Shown: one piece after another, positions 1 through 9,192 of the stretch | Numbering within the stretch: position 1 is the first letter of the stretch | How the letters are laid out: each line of letters begins with the position of its first letter | Assembly: GCA_031002005.1 (NCBI GenBank) | Contig: JARYHS010009186.1 | Span: forward strand, 100,349,992 to 100,413,991 | Direction of reading: 5' to 3' | Length of the DNA stretch: 64,000 nt | Source: Vandiemenella viatica | Taxonomy: Eukaryota > Arthropoda > Insecta > Orthoptera > Morabidae | Made by a program: the position numbers and the translations under genes | Notes under the pieces: generated by a model | Seen by the model: the letters and a program-made list of their open reading frames with translations, nothing else | Databases searched by the model: none | Told to the model about the DNA's origin: nothing

Positions 1-2926
1 CTGATAGTATACTGATAACTTAATGGCACAAAATATTTTCTCTTAATGATGTTTCATAAGCAGGGTGAAAAATACAGTCTTCTGGCATGTTTAATGCCAT
101 TGTTCCCTTACAGTGCCTCCCAATTTTTAATTTGTTGAAATTAGAAGGTGAATCAAAAATTACGGTAGAAAAAGCTCTGAATTTGATCTAAACTGAATAG
201 TTATTCAATCTGACTGGTGCCTAAGGTGGTGGCATTGGATAGCTAATTCTTCTAACTATAGTTAAAAGTATAAAAAAAAAAAAAAAAATCGTTGCTGAAA
301 AAAAAATTAATTAAAATTGAGAATTCGAGATACATAGCCTGCAGGTCAAGATACATACACTTCAAATATTATCTGATAAATCCTTCAGGGAGCATATCAT
401 CCAAAAGACCATTTAAGTTATACAAATTTGTCAAATGGATAGGCAGTAGAGTGGGTAAAAATATCTCTGATAATACCTTTGCTGTTCAGGAGCAGATAGA
501 AACACGATCCATTCTAATAAAATATATGCATAATATGAAATCAAATAAAATGTTATTACTCTAAGTTTAGTACCAACCACATTCCCTGTTTATTTTAACC
601 CACTTCATGGGTTACATTTGGAACAAGAACACAGGAAATTTTCTGCATGAAAAGTAGTCATAATTTGGCTTGCAGTATCATTATTAAGAGAAAGGTCAGA
701 TCTAACTAAATAGCTCACCTTGTTTTCTTAAATTGACACAAATTTCTCTAAATTCTAGGTCTAAGCAGTGTACCCAAGTTTATGGTACCATGTAGCAATG
801 CAATTTACAGATTACATAACTGCTGCATTTGTAAATGGTTTCAACACAAATAAACACTATATATCATTTTAGTAATGTTTAATAACTTTGTGACCTTCAC
901 CTTGCATACACTAAATGTATAGTAGTAGTGTTTAAATATTATTAAAATATGGATTCCAGTTATAAAAAAGAAAATATGTGTCATACTGTTCAATTGCCTG
1001 AAAAGGGAAGTAATAGTAAAAAAATAATTACATAGAATTTCACTTTAGTCATAATATATTGTGTTAAAATGTTTCAGGGACAAACATATTCTAAAACTGC
1101 TGTCATTATTGCTGTGAATATTAAAATATATTAAGCAATAGTATAATATAAAGCACATCATTATGTTTCAGGAATATGGCTATGAGCCTTAACATAATGT
1201 TTGGTCAGTTTGGTACATTTTGTGGAAATATGGCATTTCCATACTTGCTGGCAGCTGATTGTCTAGCACCTTTTGCTGTAATGAGCTGCATTGTTTTAGG
1301 TAAGTAATATTGATCTTTCCAGTTTTCATTTTCCACAGTTATGTATATGGGTGAGAAATTTACTTAAAAGTTAAGGTAATATGGGAAATTCAGTGTGCTA
1401 TTCAATGAGTACCACAGAGGAAATTCTGCAAGAAGGTAAAGAATAGCTGAAGTGCAGTGATTGTAAGCTAACCTAGAATTTCGCAAGCTGTGTAACGAAA
1501 TTTATTTACAGAATAGTGGGCTCAATTGAATAATATGGTACATCAGCTTTAGAGTCATTCACGTAGTCAATACAGGTAATAAACTAAGTTAAATTATAAA
1601 TCTAATTAAACAAGCTATAGAAATACTGAACATAAGATCAGCATATTTAATATTTGGTTTCAATATCATTTTATAAAAGCTAACATTTACTTCATTTCTA
1701 GAGGTATTCATAATAATAATTAGTAAAAAGATGATAGAAATGATGTAGCTGAAGAACCCTACTAAAAGGTTTGAATACATTAAAAGCTGGTATGAAAGCT
1801 CTAAGACGTAATTACGTACTTTAAAATTGAGAAGTTGTATTTTGAAAAATATAGGAAGTCAACTTATAGCAAGAAAGAAGCTTAACCTTGGCTTACACAA
1901 TATACACAAGTTTGGAAAAGCTCACTAAAGTATAAAGGTTGATTTTCAAGCATTATATAAAAATAAAAATAAACACTTTAAACACATAGGAGATGGTAAA
2001 ACTAATCAGTTTAGTAATATACGTAGAGTGATTTAACTAAACTATATTCAAAACACTATAATTTGTTAGAAACAGTTTCCAGTAAGTTTTGCTAAGATAT
2101 ATTTAGTATTTTGATTAGAATGGAACATTTTTACAGTTTTGAGAAACATGTCTGAACAAGCCAGATTTTCTGTTGCATCATCCGGAAGTAGTTTTTTCTT
2201 TAGAAATTCATATTAAACCGAAGAGAACAGGTAGGGCTTCAAAATTGCTCCACAGTCATTTTAGAATATGTAGAATCATTTGAAGCTGGTTTTCAAAGCT
2301 GTCAGAAAGTTATTAGCAGGGTGGAAATTTCTGAGTGCACAACACTTTCTATCAAACTGTTAGAAAATAGCAAATACAGCATTCTTGGTATCAGATGAAA
2401 GAGCAATTAATTAGAAGTAAAATAAAAGTAGTTTCAGCCTCATAGCTGCAAAATTATGAAAATTAGAACAGTTTTTGAGTTAAGTTGAAAATAATTTTTT
2501 ACAGCTAAACTATTACAGCTACGAAAATTTACATAATGATTGAAATTAACGTTTATTAATAAACCTAGCTACTGGTATAATTTCAAATCAATAGGAGTAG
2601 TTGGAGTAAAAAATGAAAAAAATATGAACAAATAGAGGCGCAAGTATACACAGTTTTCACTCTGTGGTGGAAGGATTTTGGCTAAGCTACTTGTAAAAGT
2701 GACGGGGACTATCTGTTGTCTTTTGCTGGAAACTACTGGAGCAGAAATGTTGTCGCTTTGTGGAGCACTTGGTGCAGCATGGTGATGTGTGAGCAGGGGA
2801 AGCCATCCTGAGATTTAGTAGTGCAGGAGAACTGTTTCAAATCTTTTCAATGTGACTTTCATTTAGCAACGGGGTTTGGTATGGTCTGATTATTTATCAT
2901 AACTTGCAGTCAATTATTTTGGTGAA
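1..2926. repeat. Segmental duplicate of 39013-41898, truncated by assembly gap
   Basis: This whole stretch aligns with 39013-41898 at very high identity, with scattered substitutions and small indels (2926 against 2886 bases). The match runs without interruption to the last base before the N gap, and it may extend left beyond the window. It contains intron sequence and one transporter exon. Either it is the other haplotype, left in the scaffold as a separate contig, or it is the 3' part of a tandem paralogue. The fact that the match stops exactly at an N gap favours an assembly origin, but the sequence alone does not decide. Confidence 0.93.
1172..1299 (+). CDS. Duplicate copy of penultimate exon of SV2-like transporter
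   Basis: An AG acceptor precedes 1172 and a GTAAGT donor follows 1299. The 128 bases are open in the phase used by the matching exon at 40166-40293 and encode the same 42 residues, starting NMAMSLNIMFGQFG. Compared with that exon there are three substitutions, all synonymous (Ala GCA/GCG, Pro CCT/CCA, Ser AGC/AGT). It encodes the TM11-TM12 part of a major facilitator transporter. No other exon of this copy is visible in the window: earlier exons would lie to the left, and the small last exon would fall in or beyond the gap. It is a real exon of a paralogue or a second allele; I cannot tell which. Confidence 0.75.
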
Positions 2927-3926
2927 NNNNNNNNNNNNNNNNNNNNNNNNNNNNNNNNNNNNNNNNNNNNNNNNNNNNNNNNNNNNNNNNNNNNNNNNNN
3001 NNNNNNNNNNNNNNNNNNNNNNNNNNNNNNNNNNNNNNNNNNNNNNNNNNNNNNNNNNNNNNNNNNNNNNNNNNNNNNNNNNNNNNNNNNNNNNNNNNNN
3101 NNNNNNNNNNNNNNNNNNNNNNNNNNNNNNNNNNNNNNNNNNNNNNNNNNNNNNNNNNNNNNNNNNNNNNNNNNNNNNNNNNNNNNNNNNNNNNNNNNNN
3201 NNNNNNNNNNNNNNNNNNNNNNNNNNNNNNNNNNNNNNNNNNNNNNNNNNNNNNNNNNNNNNNNNNNNNNNNNNNNNNNNNNNNNNNNNNNNNNNNNNNN
3301 NNNNNNNNNNNNNNNNNNNNNNNNNNNNNNNNNNNNNNNNNNNNNNNNNNNNNNNNNNNNNNNNNNNNNNNNNNNNNNNNNNNNNNNNNNNNNNNNNNNN
3401 NNNNNNNNNNNNNNNNNNNNNNNNNNNNNNNNNNNNNNNNNNNNNNNNNNNNNNNNNNNNNNNNNNNNNNNNNNNNNNNNNNNNNNNNNNNNNNNNNNNN
3501 NNNNNNNNNNNNNNNNNNNNNNNNNNNNNNNNNNNNNNNNNNNNNNNNNNNNNNNNNNNNNNNNNNNNNNNNNNNNNNNNNNNNNNNNNNNNNNNNNNNN
3601 NNNNNNNNNNNNNNNNNNNNNNNNNNNNNNNNNNNNNNNNNNNNNNNNNNNNNNNNNNNNNNNNNNNNNNNNNNNNNNNNNNNNNNNNNNNNNNNNNNNN
3701 NNNNNNNNNNNNNNNNNNNNNNNNNNNNNNNNNNNNNNNNNNNNNNNNNNNNNNNNNNNNNNNNNNNNNNNNNNNNNNNNNNNNNNNNNNNNNNNNNNNN
3801 NNNNNNNNNNNNNNNNNNNNNNNNNNNNNNNNNNNNNNNNNNNNNNNNNNNNNNNNNNNNNNNNNNNNNNNNNNNNNNNNNNNNNNNNNNNNNNNNNNNN
3901 NNNNNNNNNNNNNNNNNNNNNNNNNN
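2927..3926. other. Assembly gap of exactly 1000 N
   Basis: A run of 1000 N. The round number marks a scaffolding gap of unknown true size. The left flank is the duplicate of the transporter 3' region and the right flank is unrelated, so order and distance across the gap should not be trusted. Confidence 0.99.
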
Positions 3927-4367
3927 TTTTTTTATCGTTCATTCCTCTGTAACATATCGTTGTCGAGACACAAGCACACGTGAATCAGCGCTTGACCGAC
4001 AGCTCCACGCGCCGCTCCCCGGGCATTGTGGGTATGAAGCTGAAAAAATAATAATAATAATAATAATACCATATGGACCTGAAAATTAGCAAAGATGTTA
4101 TTTACTACCTAAGAAACATGTCTTGATGAGTTCCCATCTCTGTGGTGTCCTCTTCATAGTCATATCAGGGCAAAAGTTTTTAACTGAGGCTTAAATTGCC
4201 ATAATGAGTAAAAATGTCTTGTAGCTCTTACAATATCAGCTTTAGTATCATTTAATTGCACTATAAGTAATTTGGAAGGCTAATTATTGAATGATGGCGT
4301 AGTTTTGGGCGTAATTATTGTATACCCTACAGAAAAAAAACCTGGCATTTGATCATGAAACAGATAC
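3927..4367. other. No gene seen; ATA microsatellite
   Basis: The first 100 bases after the gap are GC-richer than the surroundings. A short (ATA)n run occupies about 4047-4068. I see no supported coding sequence. Confidence 0.6.
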
Positions 4368-5026
4368 AAAACATGGACTTATTTTGTAACAAAGACGGAT
4401 TTGCTAAAAGCTATCAAATTTATCAAGATCTATATTAGAGTTGCAGAACGCAGTTTCAGCATTAGAATGGCATGTTTTTGTGATAAACGGTTGGTGAGAT
4501 ATGCATCGAAACTTTCGAAACAACGCGCAGAGCTAAGCAATAAAGCCGCCGTTTCACTTACCCTTCCTCTTCTGTCTGCACCATTCTAATCTCTTCGAAC
4601 AGTGCGCTGAGATTTTGTGCTCTTGGCATTATGTATAAACTGACAGGAAGAAACCCTGAAAATGACGAAACATTTTGCAAAATTATAAATTATACAAATC
4701 TTTATTAAAATCTTTGAATGAAATTTAAAGTTCAGCTTCATCATCGTACTCATCATCTGTGACATTATCACATGCGGATCCTCGGACACATTAGTGAATA
4801 CTCCAGCCCACAACGCAATCATTGACACCTATGTCCGCAGATGTTCTTACAATTGGAGGACACCAAATTAAGGAGATGTTCCCGAGCAGACGGAATTCGG
4901 TTAGCCACTGGCACAAGAGCTCCATTCTGAATTTTCCAACCCCAATCTTCAGGATATAAAGAATTTCCTAGCCATTCTTGAATCTGTAATATATACTCAT
5001 AGAGAACGTTGCTTACATGCTGCAGA
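4368..5026. repeat. Left arm of a large inverted repeat (partner 7647-8322)
   Basis: Read in reverse complement, this segment matches 7647-8322 along nearly its whole length. Shared landmarks are the oligo GTTTCTTCCTGTCAGTTTAT-type stretch near 4630-4660, the CTTCCTCTTCTGTCTGCACC stretch near 4563-4582 and the ends around 4380 and 5020. The arms are about 660-675 bp, diverged by substitutions and small indels, and separated by about 2.6 kb. Both arms carry the same Cys-rich coding remnant, in opposite orientations. Confidence 0.85.
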
Positions 5027-5046
5027 TGTTGGTGGAAGGGATACAA
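4819..5046 (-). pseudogene. Cys-rich repeat-encoded protein remnant, - strand copy
   Basis: The - strand reads an open 75-residue stretch with the pattern IQEWLGNSLYPEDWGWKIQN, followed by a proline-containing linker and LLNLVSSNCKNICGHRCQC. A tryptophan-rich segment followed by a closely spaced Cys cluster (C-x(3)-C-x(3)-C-x-C) resembles proteins encoded by high-copy repeats in arthropod genomes. I cannot name the family. The same coding remnant lies in opposite orientation at 7673-7875. The reading frame does not continue on either side, so this is a fragment and not a working gene. Confidence 0.5.
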
Positions 5047-5167
5047 GCTGGAAAGATGCAGTGACTGTTTGGGTTGCGAACTTACGATTGTATTTTATTA
5101 CCCGAAGTTCGTCCAGATTTCGACACTGAGATATAAAATTGTCGTAGAGGGCAACAGCAAGCATCTT
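5022..5167. repeat. Inverted duplicate of 5885-6023
   Basis: The reverse complement of this segment matches 5885-6023: GATGTTGGTGGAAGGGA, then GTTGCGAACTT, then GAAGTTCGTCC, then AGAGGGCAAC. It is a second, smaller inverted pair next to the large one. The two together show that the block was built by repeated rearrangement of one repeat family. Confidence 0.8.
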
Positions 5168-5267
5168 CCCTGCTGATATTATGTTTTCTTTCTGTGCGTG
5201 GGATGTACGAATGTTTTCACTTTGTCATGTAATACTGTAGAACCTTTCAATAACTTTCGGCCTTGTT

Positions 5268-5270
5268 TAT

Positions 5271-5318
<48 letters not shown>
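5268..5318. repeat. (TA)n microsatellite
   Basis: A nearly pure TA dinucleotide run of about 50 bases, interrupted once by AA. Confidence 0.95.
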
Positions 5319-5322
<4 letters not shown>

Positions 5323-5329
5323 TAACTTA

Positions 5330-5580
5330 GTCCACAACCCGAAGGTTGGTTGGATCCTCCAGAAGGAGGCATACTAAGCCATTGTGTCAGAGGTAGGACG
5401 GCCAGTTCCTTTCCTCTGGGACCTACAGTTTAACGTGGAATCCGAACCACGGAGCGTCCTGGCATAGCTCATATGATTAAACACATCTCTCAAAATTCCT
5501 GCGCCTGCCGGGATTCGTGCCCGGTGCAGGAGCAGCGAAAGTTTTGAAAGCAAGCGCTTAGGCACTCTTGTTACCAACAT
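5330..5580 (-). mobile_element. tRNA-derived SINE-like relic, - strand
   Basis: On the - strand the sequence runs from GTAACAAGAGTGCCTAAGCG through GCTTGCTTTC to CGGGCACGAATCCCGG. The last part resembles the B box and T-arm of a tRNA gene, preceded by a weak A box. The distal part, towards 5340, contains CTTCTGGAGGATCC and an AT-rich end next to the TA microsatellite. It interrupts the repeat-encoded coding remnants on either side. The assignment rests on the tRNA-like promoter pattern only. Confidence 0.4.
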
Positions 5581-5629
5581 AACCAGGACATCCGTATCGT
5601 TGGAATTGACCGCTACTTCTCGATCCCTG

Positions 5630-5866
5630 TTAAATTTCTAGTGCAAACGATGCAATGCTGGCATCCGCGTCTCCTTTACAGTGAATGGCGCGGTGACCCG
5701 CAGTCTTGAATCTGTTTACAAGTAATTCGACAAGTTGATTTTTGTTATGACAGTTTTTCAGAAGCTCAGTTTGGAGTGTAGTGACAACCATGTTGTGGTG
5801 AGCGAAAACATTGGCAGATGTTTTTTCCCCGGTTCGTCGACGACGCTCCTCTCTTTTCCATGTCAT
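5630..5866 (-). pseudogene. Repeat-encoded protein fragment, - strand
   Basis: The - strand is open for 78 residues. It includes LVELLVNRFKTAGHRAIHCK followed by GDADASIASFALEI, which resembles a nuclease-like acidic motif (GDAD-x-x-I) seen in high-copy arthropod repeat proteins. I recognise it only by resemblance, not by a named family. It lies between the SINE relic and another fragment that shares sequence with 5022-5167. Together these look like pieces of one degraded multi-kilobase repeat. Confidence 0.4.
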
Positions 5867-5870
5867 GTGT

Positions 5871-6110
5871 TCATATCCATCGTTTGCCGTTGCCCTCTAT
5901 GACTATTTTAAATCTCAGTGACAAAATCCGGACGAACTTCTGGTAATAAAATACAGTCGGAAGTTCGCAACTCAACCAGTCACTGCATTCTTCCAGCTTG
6001 TGTCCCTTCCACCAACATCTTGCAAGCACCTCAGAATTTGTTAAATTCTTCACCTCGTCACTACAGGATATAAGGGACGGAATCCTATAGAAGCCGATAC
6101 TGCAGTTCAT
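5871..6110 (-). pseudogene. Repeat-encoded protein fragment, - strand, duplicated in inverted form
   Basis: The - strand is open for 79 residues, including VLARCWWKGHKLEECSDWLS and SCELPTVFYYQKFV. The 5885-6023 part is present again in opposite orientation at 5022-5167. It appears to belong to the same degraded repeat-encoded protein as the neighbouring pieces. No start codon context or continuing frame supports a functional gene. Confidence 0.4.
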
Positions 6111-7646
6111 AGCCGAATATAGGGTGATTTGAAATCTAAAAACTCACTCAACATCTGATAAAAGCTTTAAATAGACAGTTAATAATAGAAAATAACTTTT
6201 AAACTCACCTAAATCATTGCAATCCTCAATAGTTCAGCCTGTAAACACTTGATTTTTGTTACGAGACCATATCGCTGTTTTTCAACACTTTTCGATGCAA
6301 TAAAAATTGTTTATGATAATAACGAACGAGTAGAAAGTAAAATTTACTATAAATCAATAGTTTCAGGCAGAATAAATAAAGAAAACACGATTTTAAACCG
6401 TCATCAAACACACTCGTATTTTCAACACCACATAACAAGTTTTCAGTAATTTTCGGAACCAACAAATACTAATTTTTGTGTAGTAACAAAGAAAACTGCA
6501 CAATATATAAAACTTTTGAAGCATTCCATATAGTTAAACAAGCACTAAATCAGTTTTAACCTAAATTACGCAGTAGGAAAAAATACCGGCTACTACAGAT
6601 CGAAATTGTTGACGATTTAACACTCGTCATTAAAGGAAATCCCTTTCAAAATGTGGAATGAATAAAGCTGGAGGCCGTGCCGCAGATCATTTCTCAAAAT
6701 AAACGTTCTTTTTAATAGTAATTTTACTAAAATAGTAAATTGACTCAATGACAGCATCTGGTCTCTCCACTTCGATTTTTGTGAGATGGATAACTTCTAA
6801 AATACTACACAAAGTACAGAAAAAAACATAAACAATTCTGTAAACCGGAGGAGCCATACAACACTGACATGGTTTTAAAATCTGAATTTGAGAAATCATA
6901 CAAAATGTTGAATAATGTTGAACCGGATGGCCAGCTCGGGAAAGTCCCGCTGCTGACACAAAAAAACGGTATTGCTGCGCGAAACACATTTGATTTATTT
7001 ACAGCAAACTGAGTAACTTTAGAGGGATGGCCGTCATAAACTAAATCAATCAACAGACCACAAACAATACACTGTAAAATTTTGAGCACTTGAGGTTATA
7101 GAATTTTTCCGAACTATGTTAAGAGGCACGCAATTTGACCGAAAGTCTTGGAAGCAACCTCCGTGCTTCAAGGAGCCGCGTTTGGCCGCCCGAGGTATTC
7201 TGGGTTAGTCCTAGAAGTGGCGCAAACTACTATACTGTTTTCGCAGACATCATGAATTTTCGGAACGTGTGACTTGAGCGTTTTCAAATGTGACTTTGAA
7301 ATTTGTTTTAACAGGGGTGTTCGGTTTTATTCCTCTTCATTACTTGCAGTTTAGGAAATGATTTGTTCGATAGCCAATTTCAACTGTCAATGTGACTTTT
7401 AATGTGATTTTGAAAATATATTGAAAATTTTATTTAAACATTCCATAGGTCTTATTAGTGCATATTAACCTATTCTTTCCTGAGGATAATTAGGGAGGTG
7501 GCGGCCGTAATTTCTTACAGTTGATTCATACAGGCTCATAAACGGTTTAACAGTTTGATCAGTACTGAAGTGACAAACAAGTTGGAGGTTAGTTAAGGTG
7601 ATTAAACCAATACTTCAACCCCAGTGTTGCTTTTCTCCCTTACAAT
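6111..7646. other. No supported gene; unassigned DNA with a GC-richer patch
   Basis: Mostly AT-rich sequence. A CG-containing patch at about 7120-7270 could be a promoter or first-exon region. The - strand has two overlapping open stretches (6687-6989 and 6805-7089) of about 95-100 codons that I could not match to anything. The missing first exon of the SV2-like transporter could lie here, in the gap, or to the left of it; I found no ATG-to-donor exon in the required phase that I can defend. Confidence 0.5.
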
Positions 7647-8322
7647 CTGCAGCATGTAAGCAACGTTCTCTACAAGTATATTTACAGATTCAAGAATCGC
7701 TAGGAAATTCTTTAGATCCTGAAGATTGGGGCTGCAAAATTCAAAATGGAGCTCTTGTGCCAGTGACTAACAGACTTCCATCTGCTCCGGATCATCTCCT
7801 TAATTTGGTGTCCTGCAATTGAAAGAACATCTGCGGAAATAGGTGTGAATGTGTGCGTTGTGGGCTGGAGTATTCATTAATGTGCCCGAGGATCTGCATG
7901 CGATAATATCCCCTATAAGGGTACAGATGATGAGTACGATGATGAAATTGAACTTTAAATTTAATTCAAAGATTTTAATAAAACTTTGTACTATAATTTA
8001 TAATTTTGCAAAATGTTTCGTCATTTTAAGGGTTTCTTCCTGTCAGTTTATATATAATGCCAAGAGCACAAAATCTCAGCGCACTGTTTGAAGAGATTAG
8101 AATGGTGCAGACAGAAGAGGAAGGGTAAGTGAAACGGCGCTTTATGCTGAGCTCTGCGCGTTGTTTCGATGCATGTCTTACCAACCGTTTTGTCACAAAA
8201 ACATGATGAATATACCTTTTTAGTGCTGAAAATGCGTTCTGCAACTCTGATAACAGGTGTTGATAAATTTGATAGCTTTTAGCAAATCTGACTTTATTAC
8301 AAAATAAGTCATGTTTTGTACC
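7647..8322. repeat. Right arm of the large inverted repeat (partner 4368-5026)
   Basis: Begins with CTGCAGCATGTAAGCAACG, the reverse complement of the sequence ending near 5026, and ends near the AAATCTGACTTTATTAC that mirrors 4380-4403. A mariner fragment directly abuts the right end. Confidence 0.85.
7673..7875 (+). pseudogene. Cys-rich repeat-encoded protein remnant, + strand copy
   Basis: The + strand encodes YLQIQESLGNSLDPEDWGCK, then IQNGALVPVTNRLPSAPDHL and LLNLVSCNCKNICGNRCEC. The frame breaks near 7822 (TGA), but Cys-rich sequence continues in another frame. It is the counterpart of 4819-5046. The Cys residues are slightly better preserved here (C-x-C rather than S-x-C). It is a fragment of an unnamed repeat-encoded protein. 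Confidence 0.5.
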
Positions 8323-8846
8323 TGTTGGTTGAAAGTCACTGAACCGAGCTCCATGATAACCCACTAATCTCTGACAGCTGATCACTTGTTTGTGGATGGT
8401 CTGAGAGCACAAGCTCTCGAATTTTTTCAACATTTTCCTTCGATTCGAGCAGTTGATAGATGTCCAGAACAAGGTTTGACATCAATCGTCATGTCAACAG
8501 TTTTTAAACCAAGCGAAACAATCGTACACTTGAATTTTTCCCATAGCATCATCATTGTAAGCTGTTTGTAATATTAAAAAAGTTTCAGCAGTATTTTTAC
8601 AGAGTAGAAAACAAAATTTCACATCTGCATGTTGTTCACTTCAACTTGCATCAACTAAAATGAAACAATAGCAAAACAGCGCTAGGAAAAACAATCATTG
8701 CAGATTAATAGAACAAGCCCGGTCAACAACATAGGTGGCACTAAACTGACAATCAGTTGCGCTATAAATGCCTAGTGGCAGGAATGCATACTACTCGAAC
8801 TCTACCCACGGCTATGGTATTCTAATTATTTATGGGTATCTCCTCG
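8323..8846 (-). mobile_element. Mariner fragment, - strand (N-terminal half)
   Basis: The right end carries a mariner-type inverted repeat (reverse complement CGAGGAGATACCCATAAATA) next to a TA. Read on the - strand, degenerate coding resembles the mariner transposase N-terminus: residues like TAYNDDAMGK, then a helix-turn-helix region like RELVLSDHPQTSDQLSEISG. It is closely related to the element at 15863-16927, sharing CAATCATTGCAGATTAA and the terminal repeat. It stops abruptly at the junction with the large inverted repeat, so the C-terminal half is missing. Stops and frameshifts make it non-functional. Confidence 0.75.
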
Positions 8847-9138
8847 TATAAGACAAAGACAAAAGCCACATTTGGACTCAATGAAACACATTTTATTCAA
8901 AATGTTTTCAATATGTTTTATAAAAGCTGAAATGAGATTCAGGTTTATGGTAATAAGCAAATGTATATAATTAAAATTACTATAGAAAACCTCCTGAAAG
9001 ATTCTTTTCAGTACATTATTATTCTTTTTCTAGATGATTTTGTAAGTAGTTTTCCACAAAATAAAAATACAAAAATTTTGAAGGATTTTTTTTTTTCTTT
9101 ATCACTGGAAATATGTGACTGTATTTCTTTTATTGTAG

Positions 9139-9192
9139 GAGTTGTCATCGAAGAACCACCAGCTGATTTTGAAACAGCAGCTTCCTTGACTG
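9139..9192 (+). CDS. SV2-like transporter, first visible coding exon
   Basis: TTGTAG precedes 9139 and GTAAGA follows 9192. The 54 bases begin with two bases that finish a split codon and encode VVIEEPPADFETAASLT plus one base. The ADFETA-x-x-x-TG pattern is the conserved segment before TM1 in SV2-like transporters. A preceding exon ending in one base of a codon is required and was not found. Confidence 0.88.

Noticed and set aside
292..564. Open frame conserved in both copies of the duplication (also 39330-39557)
   Set aside because: The differences between the copies mostly change amino acids, the N-termini differ, and it lies in an intron of the transporter. Conservation is explained by the overall identity of the duplicate.
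2904..3983. Long open frames across the N gap on both strands
   Set aside because: They consist of unknown bases and carry no information.
6687..7089. Two overlapping - strand open stretches of 95-100 codons near a GC-richer patch
   Set aside because: No recognised motif, no clear splice context and overlapping frames. They could be a first exon of an unknown gene, but I cannot support it.
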